Positions 45,465-56,888 of a stretch of 64,000 nucleotides of DNA are shown here, piece by piece. This DNA is from Ryuthela nishihirai (taxonomy: Eukaryota > Arthropoda > Arachnida > Araneae > Heptathelidae). The notes below the pieces were generated by a model, which was not told the origin of the DNA, did not search any database, and was given only the letters and a program-made list of their open reading frames with translations. The stretch covers positions 27,119,801 through 27,183,800 of the forward strand of contig JAWZYU010000019.1 of assembly GCA_038380435.1 (NCBI GenBank), read 5' to 3'. Each line of letters begins with the position of its first letter. The first letter of the stretch is position 1. Both the position numbers and the translations under genes were made by a program.

Positions 45465-45741
45465 TACAGTCGCTCAAAAAAGTATCCGAACTCTACGGTT
45501 GATTACAGAATTCAGAAAAAATATCTGGGAATGTTTTTTTTTGCAATTAGAGGCAAATTAGAGAATCATTAAGCCAGAGGCAAATTAGACTAATTGCCAG
45601 AGGCAAATTAGTGATCTGGAAACCTTTGTGTACGTACACGAAGGTTGCCAGATCACTAATTTCTAAAAAAAACGTTACCAGATATTTTTTCTGAATTCTG
45701 TAATCAACCGTAGTGTTCGGATACTTTTTTGAGCGACTGTA
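45465..45741. mobile_element. Tc1-type MITE, copy 6
   Basis: The left arm contains an extra AGAGGCAAATTAG tandem stretch. Both ends are complete, just 3' of SLC46 exon 1. Confidence 0.9.
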
Positions 45742-45959
45742 CTAACAGTGTGCATTACGTTTGTGGGGAGTGTGTCAGGTATTAGATGCCATCCTTCGAC
45801 AATTCTGCATCAGTTCCAATGAACCTTTTTAGCTAGCTAGACTTTTTTACCGTTTATATCTAGTTAATATTAAACAACATATTGGTTATACATTATGGTT
45901 GAATGTGATATTAATGAGATATTTTTCTACATATTATGTTATGATAAAAACATACTTAC

Positions 45960-46947
45960 ATGCAAGGGTAAGAATGAGTGCACATGCGGACAGCATGAGA
46001 AGGAAAATTTGCTTCCTCCCTTGATTAGGTCTGATTTTCATGGTCGCCCTGTAACTCTCCTTCATGGATGCGAAAGTGAAAAATCTTTTCATCTTCACTG
46101 ACAAGCTTTCTTTGCAGTCCAACCCTCGTGTTTCTGGTAGCATGAAAATAACCCAAAGAACTCCTACAAGATGCCCTACCAATCCTGTGGCAAATACAGC
46201 TACATACCCGTAGTACTTGAAAATCCATCCACCAGCCAGACCACCCAAGGGCATGGCTAACCCAAATGCTAATTCCATCACTGCATATTTGAAGGTTCTT
46301 GTCTTCGGCGTTGTGATGTCCGATGCGTAACTATACACAATGGTTAACGCGCCGACAAAGCCACCGGATATTCCCGTCGGAATTGCTGTTAGAAGATAGT
46401 ACTCGACTCTGGACTCTAATATTGCTCCACAGATGACTGCTCCGAGATCATCTAGGATGATCCCTATCAGTGCCACGATGATTGGTAACTTGCGTCCATA
46501 GCGATCACTCCAAGGACCGATGAAGCAAGCCAATAATGATGAAGGCAATAGCTGAATCAAAGTGTGTGCTAAGTGATAATTGTTAGCCATTTTTTCGATT
46601 TCCATTTTCGTTTCTTTATAGTCTTTCAGGTTGCTGCATACTTCCTCAGAGAGTCCCATGTGCACCAAACACACTTTATCTATTATCATTGTAGTGGAAG
46701 AAACACTCCGAATTATATAAGCGAACATGTAGAGGAACATGACCACCTCTATTTTCATATTTCTCACAAATTGAAAGCATACGGGAATCATAGTCGAGAC
46801 TTCAGAATAAATGACTTCGGATTTGGTTTTGGGTGGCAAATCCGATTTGTCTTCTTCCATGTAGCACATAGCGCTCTCATCCTTAAGATATTCTGACACA
46901 TATTCTGATTTCGAAACATTTTGAGTCTTGTTCTGCACGTTTTCCAT
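45960..46947 (-). CDS. SLC46-type MFS transporter, exon 1 (first coding exon)
   Basis: This is the N-terminal 329 codons of a 12-helix major facilitator superfamily protein of the SLC46 family, whose animal members carry folates, haem-like compounds or muropeptides with protons across plasma or lysosomal membranes. About 60 polar residues precede helix 1 (about 64-82). A cysteine-containing loop follows, then helix 2 (125-143). The MFS loop motif GPWSDRYGRKLP lies at 144-155, helices 3-6 at 155-270, PETRG after helix 6, and the start of helix 7. I chose ATG 46947 because its context (AAAATGG) is good. The open frame upstream begins only with TTG, and an in-frame TAA lies 18 nt before that. 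The exon ends in phase 1 at a strong donor, GTAAGTAT (45959). The exact substrate cannot be read from the sequence. Confidence 0.85.
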
Positions 46948-47160
46948 TTTGGTAAGATTTGCCTTTTTATTTACAGCCAAGGAAGTCAGAGAATTTTAGT
47001 TTTCATCGAATAAGTTTCATCTCCTTTCGATGCAGAGCAAGTTAGCTAAACTTGACCAGCTCAGATTTCACCATCTGAAATAAACTGAAACAAAAGAAAG
47101 TGAAAGTAATTCTCTTTTCGAAAATGTTACAAAATTATATTGCATCATCAGAGCCAAAAG

Positions 47161-47545
47161 GGTTGGGTTGTTTTACCTCTGAGCGGCACTTTTTTGCACA
47201 CCATGGGCTAAATGGCCAGGTCACATGGACCCCGAAGGCTCAGAGAAGGTTGGGGGAGAGGACCCACTGGAACAGCTGTTGGGAGACAGATGGTAGCCTC
47301 CCGTCAAGGCCATCCAGCGTGTTCTTTAACGTGCACAGGGTATGGCTCTCCCGCACACGGGGCCACGGCTTAACGTCCCATCCGACGGACGGCGGCCTTT
47401 CCAAGCCCATCGGTGTCCCCTACTGACCGTGGGCAGGGTGGAGAATTTTGCGGAGATAAATCTCAACGCTGACCCAGCTGGGACTCGAACCTGGGAACTA
47501 CAGATTACGAGCCTGGCGCGCTACCGACTGAGCCACCCCCGCCCC
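47161..47545 (-). repeat. SINE1 upstream of the SLC46-type gene
   Basis: Target duplication TCAGAGCCAAAAG at 47148-47160 and 47546-47558, about 200 bp upstream of the transporter start codon. Confidence 0.93.
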
Positions 47546-48067
47546 TCAGAGCCAAAAGGAAAATAAATTAAATATGATCCCTAGTTTGTAAAAAACTATT
47601 TTTTTTCGGAATTATAAACTCTAACTAAAGAATCATTTAACAAAGCAATTAAAATATTGTATGACAACAAACCCTCGTAAATCCGCCACCCCAGGGACTT
47701 GCCACGAGCCGGAGTTTAGAAAATTGCGATTTTTTTAAAGTGCTGCACATAACCTAAAGTATCCAGGGGCCAAATAAGACTATTGCGGAATATGATGAAA
47801 GTTTTTGTAATCTACATAATGTATTTCAAAATTTAATCGGAGATCCAAACGAAATATTTTGAAATAAAACTTTTTCTGTGAATAAACATGCAAAATAAAA
47901 ACGCATTATTTTCGAGAAACGGGCTTCTTGTTTCGCTATCCCACAGCTGTAAAAGGCCATTTGCACTGCGTATTTAGATGGGCTTGCATTCTTGTTTTAA
48001 AGTCAAAATACACCAATGTGACTGTTTACTACCTAAACGGTGATCATTATTATTCTACACTATACAG

Positions 48068-48546
48068 CAGTGTCTCGCAAACCTTTTTACTCTGCGGCAC
48101 ATTGAATCTAATTTTTTTTCCGCGGCACACTGAATCTATTTTTTTTCCCGCGGTACACCTAAAAGAGAATAAAAGCAAACTCTATATAATCGTCATTACA
48201 TTTGCGCTTTGTTGAAGTCATCAGCCTGGTTTTACTTGAAGATTTGCTCTCGTTCTTTAATTCATAACTCGGTGTTTGTTTTAAATATTTGTCCATTCTA
48301 TGGCTTGAAATAATCAAAAATTAATACCAAAATTTGGAAAAAGCTTGATAAATATTTACGAGATCCCAGTTGATAAAATCTGAAAGTTTTTTATTAAAGC
48401 ACGTCGATAGCACGTCGATATTAGAGCACGTCGATAACACAAGTCAAGTCAAGTCAAAATGAAATCTTTGGAATAACTAGTGCCAATTTGAAAATCTCTT
48501 GCGGCACACTTGGAATCTCTCGCGGCACACAGTTTGCGAGACACTG
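48068..48546. mobile_element. non-autonomous hAT-type element with perfect ends
   Basis: 15-bp perfect terminal repeats CAGTGTCTCGCAAAC, an 8-bp duplication CTATACAG at 48060-48067 and 48547-48554, and subterminal GCGGCACAC repeats near both ends. Short AAGTC repeats occur near 48440. Confidence 0.88.
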
Positions 48547-48729
48547 CTATACAGAGTAAACACATGAACAGAAAGTTCCCCGCTGTCACATGGTGTCAAC
48601 TGCAGAGAGAATATTATAACATGATATATGAAAAAGTTCGGCTGACACTTGGATATGTCTTCATTGGCTATCTACAAATTGGTTCTAGAATTCGTGAATA
48701 TTACAAATGTTATTATTACAATGTTTATT

Positions 48730-49070
48730 AACAGCATACCTGGCATGTTACTAGGAGACGTGGGTTCGAATCCCACTCACGGCAAAACCATTTTTTTTCA
48801 GCTTATTATTTCATGAGTTCCATGCCTACAGGACATCTGTGATACTTTACTACTGAATTAAAGCTTTCACCACTGTATCCCTCTGCAGATTATTCAACTC
48901 TTCGGTTTTTACTGATAAATGAATTTCTTTCAATTTGTGATTAGACTCGTAAAGTAAATAGTTAATTTTAATTTATAAAGAAAAAACGACTATGACATCC
49001 CGAGACTCGAACCAGCAGCAGTTACAAAGTCATCACGAAACCACTGCGCCATCAAAGCGACTGAGTGGTC
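48730..49070 (+). repeat. SINE3, tRNA-like heads at both ends (copy 1)
   Basis: The left head is truncated, running from GCATACC through CTAGGAGACGTGGG to B box GGTTCGAATCCC. The right end is a second, opposed tRNA-like unit whose complement has A box GATGGCGCAGTGG and B box GGTTCGAGTCTC. The ~200-bp middle is shared with 52590-52960 in reverse. Confidence 0.7.
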
Positions 49071-49439
49071 CCAAATTTCGTAAGCGGTGTTTGCTTCATT
49101 TGCATTAAGAAATTGGGTCTATCGCTGTAATGGACTGAGAATTATGATCTCGAATGCCTTTGCGTATCAGGGGGATCTAGCAACAGTTATAAATAGCGTC
49201 GCTTCAATTATAAATTGCGAATGGTGAAGTTATGAATGGAGAAGGAAGAGAAATTACTTTCCAGTCAAAGTTTTGGCGGGCTGTAGGTAAAAAAAACAAA
49301 AAAAAACAGTAATATCTTCCCCGATGAGGAAATAAATAAATGCCTTTTCCCATGATTCTAGACGCCAGGGCTAACCCACCTGTAACGGAAAAATTCGTAT
49401 TGTATAAACTAAAGCATAAAACGCAGCACTGATTCGCAG

Positions 49440-49739
49440 GGTTGGGTTGTTTTACCTCTGAGCGGCACTTTTTTGCACACCATGGGCTAAATGGCCAGGT
49501 CACATGGACCCCGAAGGCTCAGAGAAGGTTGAGGGAGGGGACCCACTGGAACAGCTGTTGGGAGACAGATGGTAACCTCCCGTCAAGGCCATCCAGCGTG
49601 TTCTTTAACGTGCACAGGGTATGGCTATCCCGCACACGGGGCCACGGCTTAACGTCCCATCCGACGGACGGCGGCCTTTCCAAGCCCATCGGTGTCCCCT
49701 ACTGACCGTGGGCAGGGCGGGGAATTTTGCGGAGATAAA
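49440..49739 (-). repeat. SINE1, body only
   Basis: Ends at GCGGAGATAAA, without the tRNA head. Confidence 0.88.
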
Positions 49740-49957
49740 GTAGCTACGGGTGACAGCATCATACGCTATTTAGTATTGTGATACACTGTATAAAGTAAAT
49801 CAGAAGCAGTTATTATATTCAATAGGAATACATATTTTGAGCTTCTTAGAGAAAATTGTAGTAAACTTAAGAAATATACAATTTGGTGGTTGGTTTTCAA
49901 AATATATATTTTCTGCGTATATAGATCTTGATCACAAATAGAAATAACAAATTCTGC

Positions 49958-50048
49958 CATCCTCAGAGACTTTCTACTTTGGCATGTAAACTGACAGGTT
50001 CCTGTCAGACCTCTGTGCAAGCAACTGCTTGAGGGGGTATTTATTTAC
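49958..50048 (+). repeat. SINE2, 3' part only
   Basis: Starts at CCATCCTCAGAG and ends AACTGCTTGAGGGGGTATTTA. The head is absent. Confidence 0.82.
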
Positions 50049-50229
50049 TTTTTTTTAAGCAATGCATAATGATACTTGAAATATTTCTGCTTTCAGCCAC
50101 TGAGAAATATGCCTATAAATACCTCGTTATGAATGTCAAAATTATTTATCTGCCATGTTTTCTATCAGGTGGCCAACAGTAATAAGATATTTACCAAATA
50201 ACAGTTTGGTACACTGAGGGGGGGGGGCT

Positions 50230-50300
50230 ACCTAAAATAATAAATACCTACCTAAAATAAATACCTTTTAGGTAGGTATAATAAATACCTACCTAAAAGT
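50230..50300. repeat. ACCTACCTAAAA inverted and direct repeats
   Basis: ATAAATACCTACCTAAAA occurs three times, and once in reverse (TTTTAGGTAGGTAT), forming alternative hairpins. Confidence 0.7.
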
Positions 50301-50501
50301 TCCTCAAATTACATTCTTCTCTTTCGTGAAAAGAAGAAGGAAATTTCCACGGCAATCGATTTTAACGCATTTTAATTTTCTTCCAAATATTAGAGGATAC
50401 ATATTATTTTTATTACTAGAGAGCAAAAAAATATTCTGGAAGGAAAAAGCGATCTTTTGAAGTGGCCTTTAATTGTGAAAGATATGCATAAAATGTAATG
50501 A

Positions 50502-50926
50502 GTTGGGTTATTTTACCTCTGAACGGCACTTTTTGCACACCATGGGCTAAATGGCCAGGTCACATGGACCCCGAAGGCTCAGAGAAGGTTGGGGAAGGGG
50601 ACCCACTGGAACAGCTGTTGGGAGACAGATGGTAGCCTCCCGTCAAGGCCATCCAGCGTGTCCTTTAACGTGCACAGGGTATGACTCTCCCGCACACGGG
50701 ACCACGGTTTAACGTCCCATCCGATGGACGGTGTCCTATTCCAAGCCGATCGGTGTCCCCTACTGACCGTGGGCAGGGCGGGCAAGCCCATCGGTGTCCC
50801 CTACTGACCGTGGGCAGGGCGGGGAATTTTGCGGAGATAAATCTCAACGCTGACCCAGCTGGGACTCGAATCTGGGAACTACAGATTACGAGCCTGGCGC
50901 GCTACCGACTGAGCCATCCCGCCCCT
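50502..50926 (-). repeat. SINE1 with internal duplication
   Basis: The block AAGCC(C/G)ATCGGTGTCCCC...GGGCAGGGCGG occurs twice in tandem (about 50742-50820). The flanks share TGTAATG. Confidence 0.9.
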
Positions 50927-51822
50927 AAAAGTGTAATGGAAATTCCTATTAATTGCTAATAAGAATTGTGTTATTGTCATTTACTTTTCAGGGAACTTTT
51001 CTAATTACTTTTTAATGAACTACCAATAATTCGCAACACTTCTTTTTTGCGCTCTACATTATAATGAATTTAGAAATGTTAAGATAGTGAAAGCTGAATG
51101 AGTGTTTCATTCCTTCAAACCGATAGTGCAATTGAAATATGCACATTAATCGAAAATAGGACCAGTTCTAAGGAGAAAAAATATTAAGGGTGTGGGGGGG
51201 GGGGGGGTGACAAGAAACTCAATCGAGCAAGTAAAAGGGCCAAGAAAGTGGATTTTCATTCCAGTATGGCCTTTCCCCTTCCGTTTTACAGGTTTAATAA
51301 ATTTGTGCATCTATTACCATTACTAACATTTTCAAAGGGGATGGTGGTACATGCACATCCCTCCCTCAATCCTACCCTGATCAAAATAATAAGGAATCAT
51401 GTTTTATGTGTAAACTTGAATAAAATAAAATGCATATCAGAAAAAAAGTTACAAGTTTATATAAAAAATTTTATTTAATTACACCTTATTACTATAATAC
51501 ACCTTATTGCTAAATATAGAAATTTATATCTCTTTAAACACTAAACAAATAGTGTTAATTAAAATTCAGTTGACATCTTAATCATCAAAATTCACAATTT
51601 TCCTTGTCTAGATATAGCTCTTAGCCACTTTTGACGCAAATCACAATGTCTAGGAATTTCATGAAAAGGAATTTTATCCTTACGAGTATCTGAATTACAA
51701 TAGGGAACAACGCAATGCACCATCGTAAATGTGATGTGTTGTAATTGAAGTACAAAATTTCACGTAACAACTGCAAAAGCTTTCAAAGTAACCGCTGCTA
51801 CCACTAACTTTACGCAATGGTA
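50927..51822. other. AT-rich intergenic DNA
   Basis: A G-run lies at 51196-51207. ACACCTTATTACTATAATACACCTTATTGC is a short direct repeat at 51481-51511. No gene. Confidence 0.4.
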
Positions 51823-51837
51823 TGAACCCGTAGCTGG

Positions 51838-52217
51838 GGCGGGGGTGGCTCAGTCGGTAGCGCGCCAGGCTCGTAATCTGTAGTTTCCAGGTTCGAATCC
51901 CAGCTGGGTCAGCGTTGAGATTTTTCTCCGCAAAATTCCCCGCCCTGCCCACGGTCAGTAGGGGACACCGATGGGCTTGTCAAGGCCGCCGTCCGTCGGA
52001 TGGGACGTTAAGCCGTGACCCCGTGTGCGGGAGAGCCATACCCTGTGCACGTTAAAGAACACGCTGGATGGCCTTGACGGGAGGCTACCATCTGTCTCCC
52101 AACAGCTGTTCCAGTGGGTCCCCTCCCCCAACCTTCTCTAAGCCTTCGGGGTCCATGTGATCTGGCCATTTAGCCCGTGGTGTGCAAAAAAGTGCCGCTC
52201 AGAGGTAAAACAACCCA
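51838..52217 (+). repeat. SINE1, full length
   Basis: Target duplication ATGAACCCGTAGCT / ATGAACCCCTAGCT flanks it. A second copy of the last ~100 bp of the tail follows at 52232-52335. Confidence 0.92.
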
Positions 52218-52231
52218 AATGAACCCCTAGC

Positions 52232-52335
52232 TCCCCTCCCCCAACCTTCTCTAAGCCTTCGGGGTCCATGTGACCTGGCCATTTAGCCCGTGGTGTGCAA
52301 AAAAGTGCCGCTCAGAGGTAAAACAACCCAAATGA
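52232..52335 (+). repeat. duplicated SINE1 tail
   Basis: Repeats the 3' 100 bp of the preceding SINE, including CTCAGAGGTAAAACAACCCA, in the same orientation. Confidence 0.85.
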
Positions 52336-52589
52336 AGCTAACGACATCTAGCTAACGACATCTAGCGGCAAATCCAGTAAACAGGTGTTGCCAAGGTTTG
52401 GTTCACTACGGTATGCATTTAGTTGCGGGGGTTACGGTTTTACAATTTTCGAACTTTTCCCCATCGTTAGAGGGCGCTATCGAAAGTACTGGGAGTTTCG
52501 AAAAAATGCGATGCGTGATATTTGATTAGCACCTGCCCAACCCAAAGAGATTCTGCCTCGCCTTGTTGATGCAGCAGTTACAAAGTCAT

Positions 52590-52960
52590 CACCACTCTAT
52601 CCGTCTGCAGATTATTCAACTCACTTTTGCGATGACTTTGTAATTGCTGGGGTCCTGGTTCGAGTCTCGGGATGTCATGGTCGTTTTTTCTTTATAAATT
52701 CATATTAACTATTTACTTTACGAGTCTAATCACAAATTGAAAGAAATTCATTTATCAGTAAAAACCGAAGAGTTGAATAATCTGCAGACGGACAGAGTGG
52801 TGAAAGCTGTAATTTAGAAGTAAGGTATCACAGATGTCCTGTAAGCATGGAACTCATGAAATAATAAGCTGAAAAAAATGGTTTTTCCGTGAGTGGGATT
52901 CGAACCCACGTCTCCTAGTAGCATGCTAGGTATGCTAACCACTACACCATCAACGGCTAA
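52590..52960 (-). repeat. SINE3, tRNA-like heads at both ends (copy 2)
   Basis: Reverse copy of 48730-49070 with the first head complete on the minus strand: A box GATGGTGTAGTGG, stem CCTAG/CTAGG around loop CATGCTA, B box GGTTCGAATCCC. The other end carries GGTTCGAGTCTCGGGATG. A short inverted piece of the element (GCAGTTACAAAGTCATCAC, CCGTCTGCAGATTATTCAAC) also lies outside it at 52571-52620. Confidence 0.7.
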
Positions 52961-53100
52961 TGTTTTTTCCTTCAGCTAGTGTGACAGCTAGTGTAACTTA
53001 TAAGTCACATTAGCTGAGAAAAAAAACTTGGTTTCGAATCCCACTCACAGGAAAATCCGATTTTTTTTTACAACTTATTATTTCTACTACTACCACTCGG

Positions 53101-53278
53101 CCGTCCCGTGGCCAAGTGGTTAGCGCGCTTAGCTACTGATCTAAGGACTTGGGTTCGAGCCCTGGGTAAGGTGTGGATGCTTTTCAGCTGAGGTCCTGCC
53201 ATCCTCACAGACCTTCTGACAAGCTACTCTCAGACCTCTGTGGCAAGCAGCTGCTTGAGGGGGGGGGGTATTCATTTT
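53101..53278 (+). repeat. SINE2, full head
   Basis: CCGTCCCGTGGCCAAGTGG head, GGGTTCGAGCCC B box. The body is shortened by about 25 bp. Confidence 0.86.
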
Positions 53279-53742
53279 TTTCCATGAAAACAGTAGATCA
53301 TTTTGTAAAACAACACGAGATAAAACAAAACACAGAAGCAGCATACGTCTTGTTTTCAAAAATATTTATTTAACACAATGTTAAACGAAGGCTATTGATC
53401 ATCTATGTCCTGAACATCAAGAAACATTTTATCTCTTACAACCCTAAGCTCGTGAAGGGGTTAACGAACCCAACTACACTGTTCCCATAAATTAAGGAAA
53501 ATCCTGTATTTTAAGTCAATGGGAAGCTAACGTCAAAGCTCTATAACTTCTAAAATAATTTTTTTTCAAAAATGTGATAGCAGATAAAGATCTGAATTAA
53601 ATATATCAATCTCTCAATAATATTCATTCAGTATTTAATGAATTATGGAAGTTTGAACATTTAACAACAGCAATAGCTGCTTAAGATACTTATACAAAAC
53701 TGAAGAATAGTTAAAGAATTCCTTACCCAAACTTTTAAAATA

Positions 53743-54460
53743 CAGTAATAACCGGCTTTACGACGATCCGCTCATACAACGATTTTCAATCACGACCAAT
53801 CCCCATTTTTACGACGCCGCATTTCATACGACCGTTTTATCGACATGACGTTGCCTTGGTCAACCAAAGCTGGGTAAAAGGTAAAGAGCTGGACGACAGC
53901 AGAGTAAAAAATGGCGCCGCGTTAGTGACTGACAGCAGCGCCACGAGCTCCATTTCTTCGGGCAATACCTTACCATGTGCCAACACGTGGCCAACGCAGG
54001 TGGTGTTTTACACCGCGCGCGATGATGTGCACGTGACTCTTTTCATTGGACAATGTTTACCCAGCTTTGGAATAAATCGATGCGCAGTTTTCGTGGACTC
54101 AGTTTGCGACGTCTTTGCTTTGCCGCATCTCACTGTATTTTGGTGTTTCGTTGTAAATTGTGAACCGTTTATAATTATTATTTTATTGTTAATAATGGCA
54201 GATAAAAATCAAAGTAACTGTTGCTTCTAGTGAAAAGAAGAAGACTAGTAAACCTTTTGCGTTTGATACTAAGATTAAAATTATAAAATTTAGTGACGAG
54301 TGAGAGGATTTATTTTAATTGTAAATGCTTTATTTACGTCAGTCACGCACATATACGACTGCTTAAAAATGTTATGAAATCATTACACGCATCTACAAAG
54401 GAAAACAAGACAATGATCTGCTATACGACGGTGGTCGGGAACCTAACGCGTTTATGAGCG
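53743..54460 (+). mobile_element. Tigger/pogo-like element fragment
   Basis: Starts ACAGTAATAACCGGCTTTACGACG, a pogo-type end. Near 54195 comes ATGGCAGATAAAAATC, and in the next frame VTVASSEKKKTSKPFAFDTK, like the N-terminus of Tigger/jerky transposases, with a stop soon after. A facing GTATAGCAG...TACGACGGTGGTC stretch lies near 54420-54460. The 124-codon frame at 53856-54230 is mostly 5' non-coding sequence. Confidence 0.6.
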
Positions 54461-54516
54461 GGGTATGCCCTGTACACACTTATTAAACACTTTGATACAA
54501 TACTCCTTCAAGCAAT

Positions 54517-54902
54517 GGGGCGGGGGTGGCTCAGTCGGTAGCGCGCCAGGCTCGTAATCTGTAGTTCCCAGGTTCGAGTCCCAGCTGGGTCAGCGTTGAG
54601 TTTTATATCCGCAAAATGTCCCGCCCTGCCCACGGTCAGTAGGGAACACCGATGGGCTTAGAAAGGCCGCCGTCCGTCGGATGGGACGTTAAGCCGTGGC
54701 CCCGTGTGCGGGAGAGCCATACCCTGTGCACCTTAAAGAACATGCTGGATGGCCTTGACGGGAGGCTACCATCTGTCTCCCAACAGCTGTTCCAGTGGGT
54801 CCCCCACCCCCAACCTTCTCTGAGCCTTCGGTTGTCCATGTGACCTGGCCATTTAGCCCATGGTGTGCAAAAAAGTGCCGCTCAGAGGTAAAACAACCCA
54901 AA
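54517..54902 (+). repeat. SINE1, full length
   Basis: Target duplication TCCTTCAAGCAAT at 54504-54516 and 54903-54915. It lands at the edge of an older SINE2. Confidence 0.93.
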
Positions 54903-54905
54903 TCC

Positions 54906-55098
54906 TTCAAGCAATACTTGACACAGAGGTCTCACAGGAGCCTGTTGGTTTAACACACCATAGACAAGGTGAGACCTCAGCAGAAAAGCAACACCAACAT
55001 TTCACCGATATGGTCGGTTAAGAATGAATGGACGGAGGTTCGAACCCAGGACCATTTGATTAGGAGTAAAATACGTTAATCACTCGGCTACTGGACGA
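54906..55098 (-). repeat. SINE2, diverged copy
   Basis: ACACAGAGGTCTCACAGGAGCC, GAGACCTCAGCAGAAAAGC and GGTTCGAACCCAGGACC. The younger SINE1 at 54517 landed at its edge. Confidence 0.78.
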
Positions 55099-55559
55099 TT
55101 CAATGCTTATTATTAACTTTTAATTAACTTCTGAAGTTAATTTTTGTGACTTTCATTGTTATTGTTAAATATTCGAACTCCATAACTCATTAAAATACTG
55201 AACGAATATTGCTGAAAATCGAGATATTGTTATATTTGATTAAGATCTTTATCTGCTATCACATTTTTCAAAAACAGAAAGAACAAAAAACTTTATTTTA
55301 GAAGTTATAGAGCTTTGATGTTAGGCTTCCTATTTACAGAACATAGGGTTGTTCATTAATTTATGGAAACAAGTGCAATGGACGCTTTTAGGGTTTTAAA
55401 TCTCCTCGGTATTTCTCGGTATCCTCGGTTTTAAATGAAGAATCAAAAAGCAAATGTATTTTTGCCTTGATTCTATTTCTGCCTCCCCTGAAAAATTCAA
55501 AATCATTTTAATGTGGCCTAACCAAAGAATGAGTCCATCAACTGATTCTGAGTTGACTT

Positions 55560-56220
55560 ACCAGTTGTACTCTGATTATTCTTTACCTATCTTCCTATTG
55601 TTTTTCGCTCCCCTTTTATCGGTTTATCAGTTAATTAGTTTCTGTCTTTGTCAAAACGATTGTTCCACAATTTTTCTCTAATCAGTTGACCGATCGCAAC
55701 GAGTTATGTAAAAAATGAAGCTTCTGCCTGACACGGGGACTGTCATATGCCATAAAAACATACCCCTCATACTGCCTTTCCCACTGAAAACATACCCCTC
55801 ATACTGCCTTTCCCACTGAAAACATACCCCTCATACTGCCTTTCCCACTGAAAACATACCCCTCATACTGCCTTTCCCACTGAAAACATACCCCTCATAC
55901 TGCCTTTCCCCCTGAAAGTATGGAAATGTTTAAACGATTTTTCACTGAATCTTGCGAACGCGAAAGTTAAGAGTGACATGAAAATTTCGAACATGGGGAG
56001 TGTCGCAGGCTGTAAAAAATTACCTTCCATTCTTTCTTCCATCACCCCCATCCCCCCTCCCTACCCCAAAAAAGATAGAAAGTTATGAACGATTATTCTA
56101 CGATATCTTTCGAACGCAAGATCCAAACTTAACGAGTTATGTGCCAAATGAAAATGTGACGTGAGAAGTGTCATAGGAAGTAAAGCATTTACCCCCATAT
56201 TTTCTTCCCCCATAAAAAAT
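55560..56220 (+). repeat. degenerate satellite family, block 3, with a 32-bp tandem
   Basis: Carries the same motifs as block 1 (GACACGGGGACTGTCATATGCCATAAAAA, TATCTTTCGAACGCAAGA, AACGAGTTATGTGCCAAATG). At 55756-55916 CATACCCCTCATACTGCCTT repeats five times with a 32-bp period. Confidence 0.75.
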
Positions 56221-56485
56221 GTTAAATTGAAATCTGATGTTGCCGTGTACACGGCAACATCAGATTTCAATTTAACATTTTTATCAAATTGTAAAAAAAA
56301 TGTAAATTGTAAAAAATGCAATTGTAAAAAATGTTAAATTGAAATCTGATGTTATATTTAACATTTTTATCAAATTGTAAAAAAAATGTAAATTGTAAAA
56401 AATGCAATTGTAAAAAATGTTAAATTGAAATCTGATGTTGCCGTGTACACGGCAACATCAGATTTCAATTTAACATTTTTTATTT
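56215..56485. repeat. large palindromic repeat around CCGTGTACACGG
   Basis: Two near-identical palindromes, AATGTTAAATTGAAATCTGA...GCCGTGTACACGGC..., are centred near 56252 and 56449, joined by a tandemly duplicated AAATTGTAAAAAAAATGTAA block. Confidence 0.85.
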
Positions 56486-56629
56486 TCGAGTCTCATTATC
56501 TTTTATATTTCGAATCTCAACTCTGACTACTTTTTTTTATTACTTTATACTTTTTTTATTACTTTATTTAACATTTTTTATTTTCGAGTCTCATTATCTT
56601 TTATATTTCGAGTCTCAACTCTGACTACT

Positions 56630-56888
56630 TTGAGATTTATTTCGCTAACCTTCGTTCTGCCCTCGGTGAGAAAGGGGACAGCGATGGGCTTGAAAAGGCA
56701 GCATCGGTCGGAGTAGACATTAAACCATGGATCCGTGTACAAGAGAGCCTACTCTGTATACGCTAAAGAACCACTGGATGGCTTTGAAGCGAGGCTTCCG
56801 TCTGTCTCCTAAAAATTGTCCAGTTGATCCCCTTCCCCAACCTTCCATGTTTCCCTGGATCCTCGTGACATGACCATTTAGCCCATTG
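56630..56888 (+). repeat. SINE1, old head-less copy
   Basis: A diverged body (GATGGGCTTGAAAAGGC, CTAAAGAACCACTGGATGG), into whose end the next SINE1 is inserted. Confidence 0.8.

Noticed and set aside
46948..46980. Start of the transporter at the upstream TTG
   Set aside because: ATG 46947 has good context, and TTG starts are rare in animals.
53856..54230. 124-codon frame as a host gene
   Set aside because: It overlaps the 5' part of a Tigger-like element and ends as that transposase begins in another frame.
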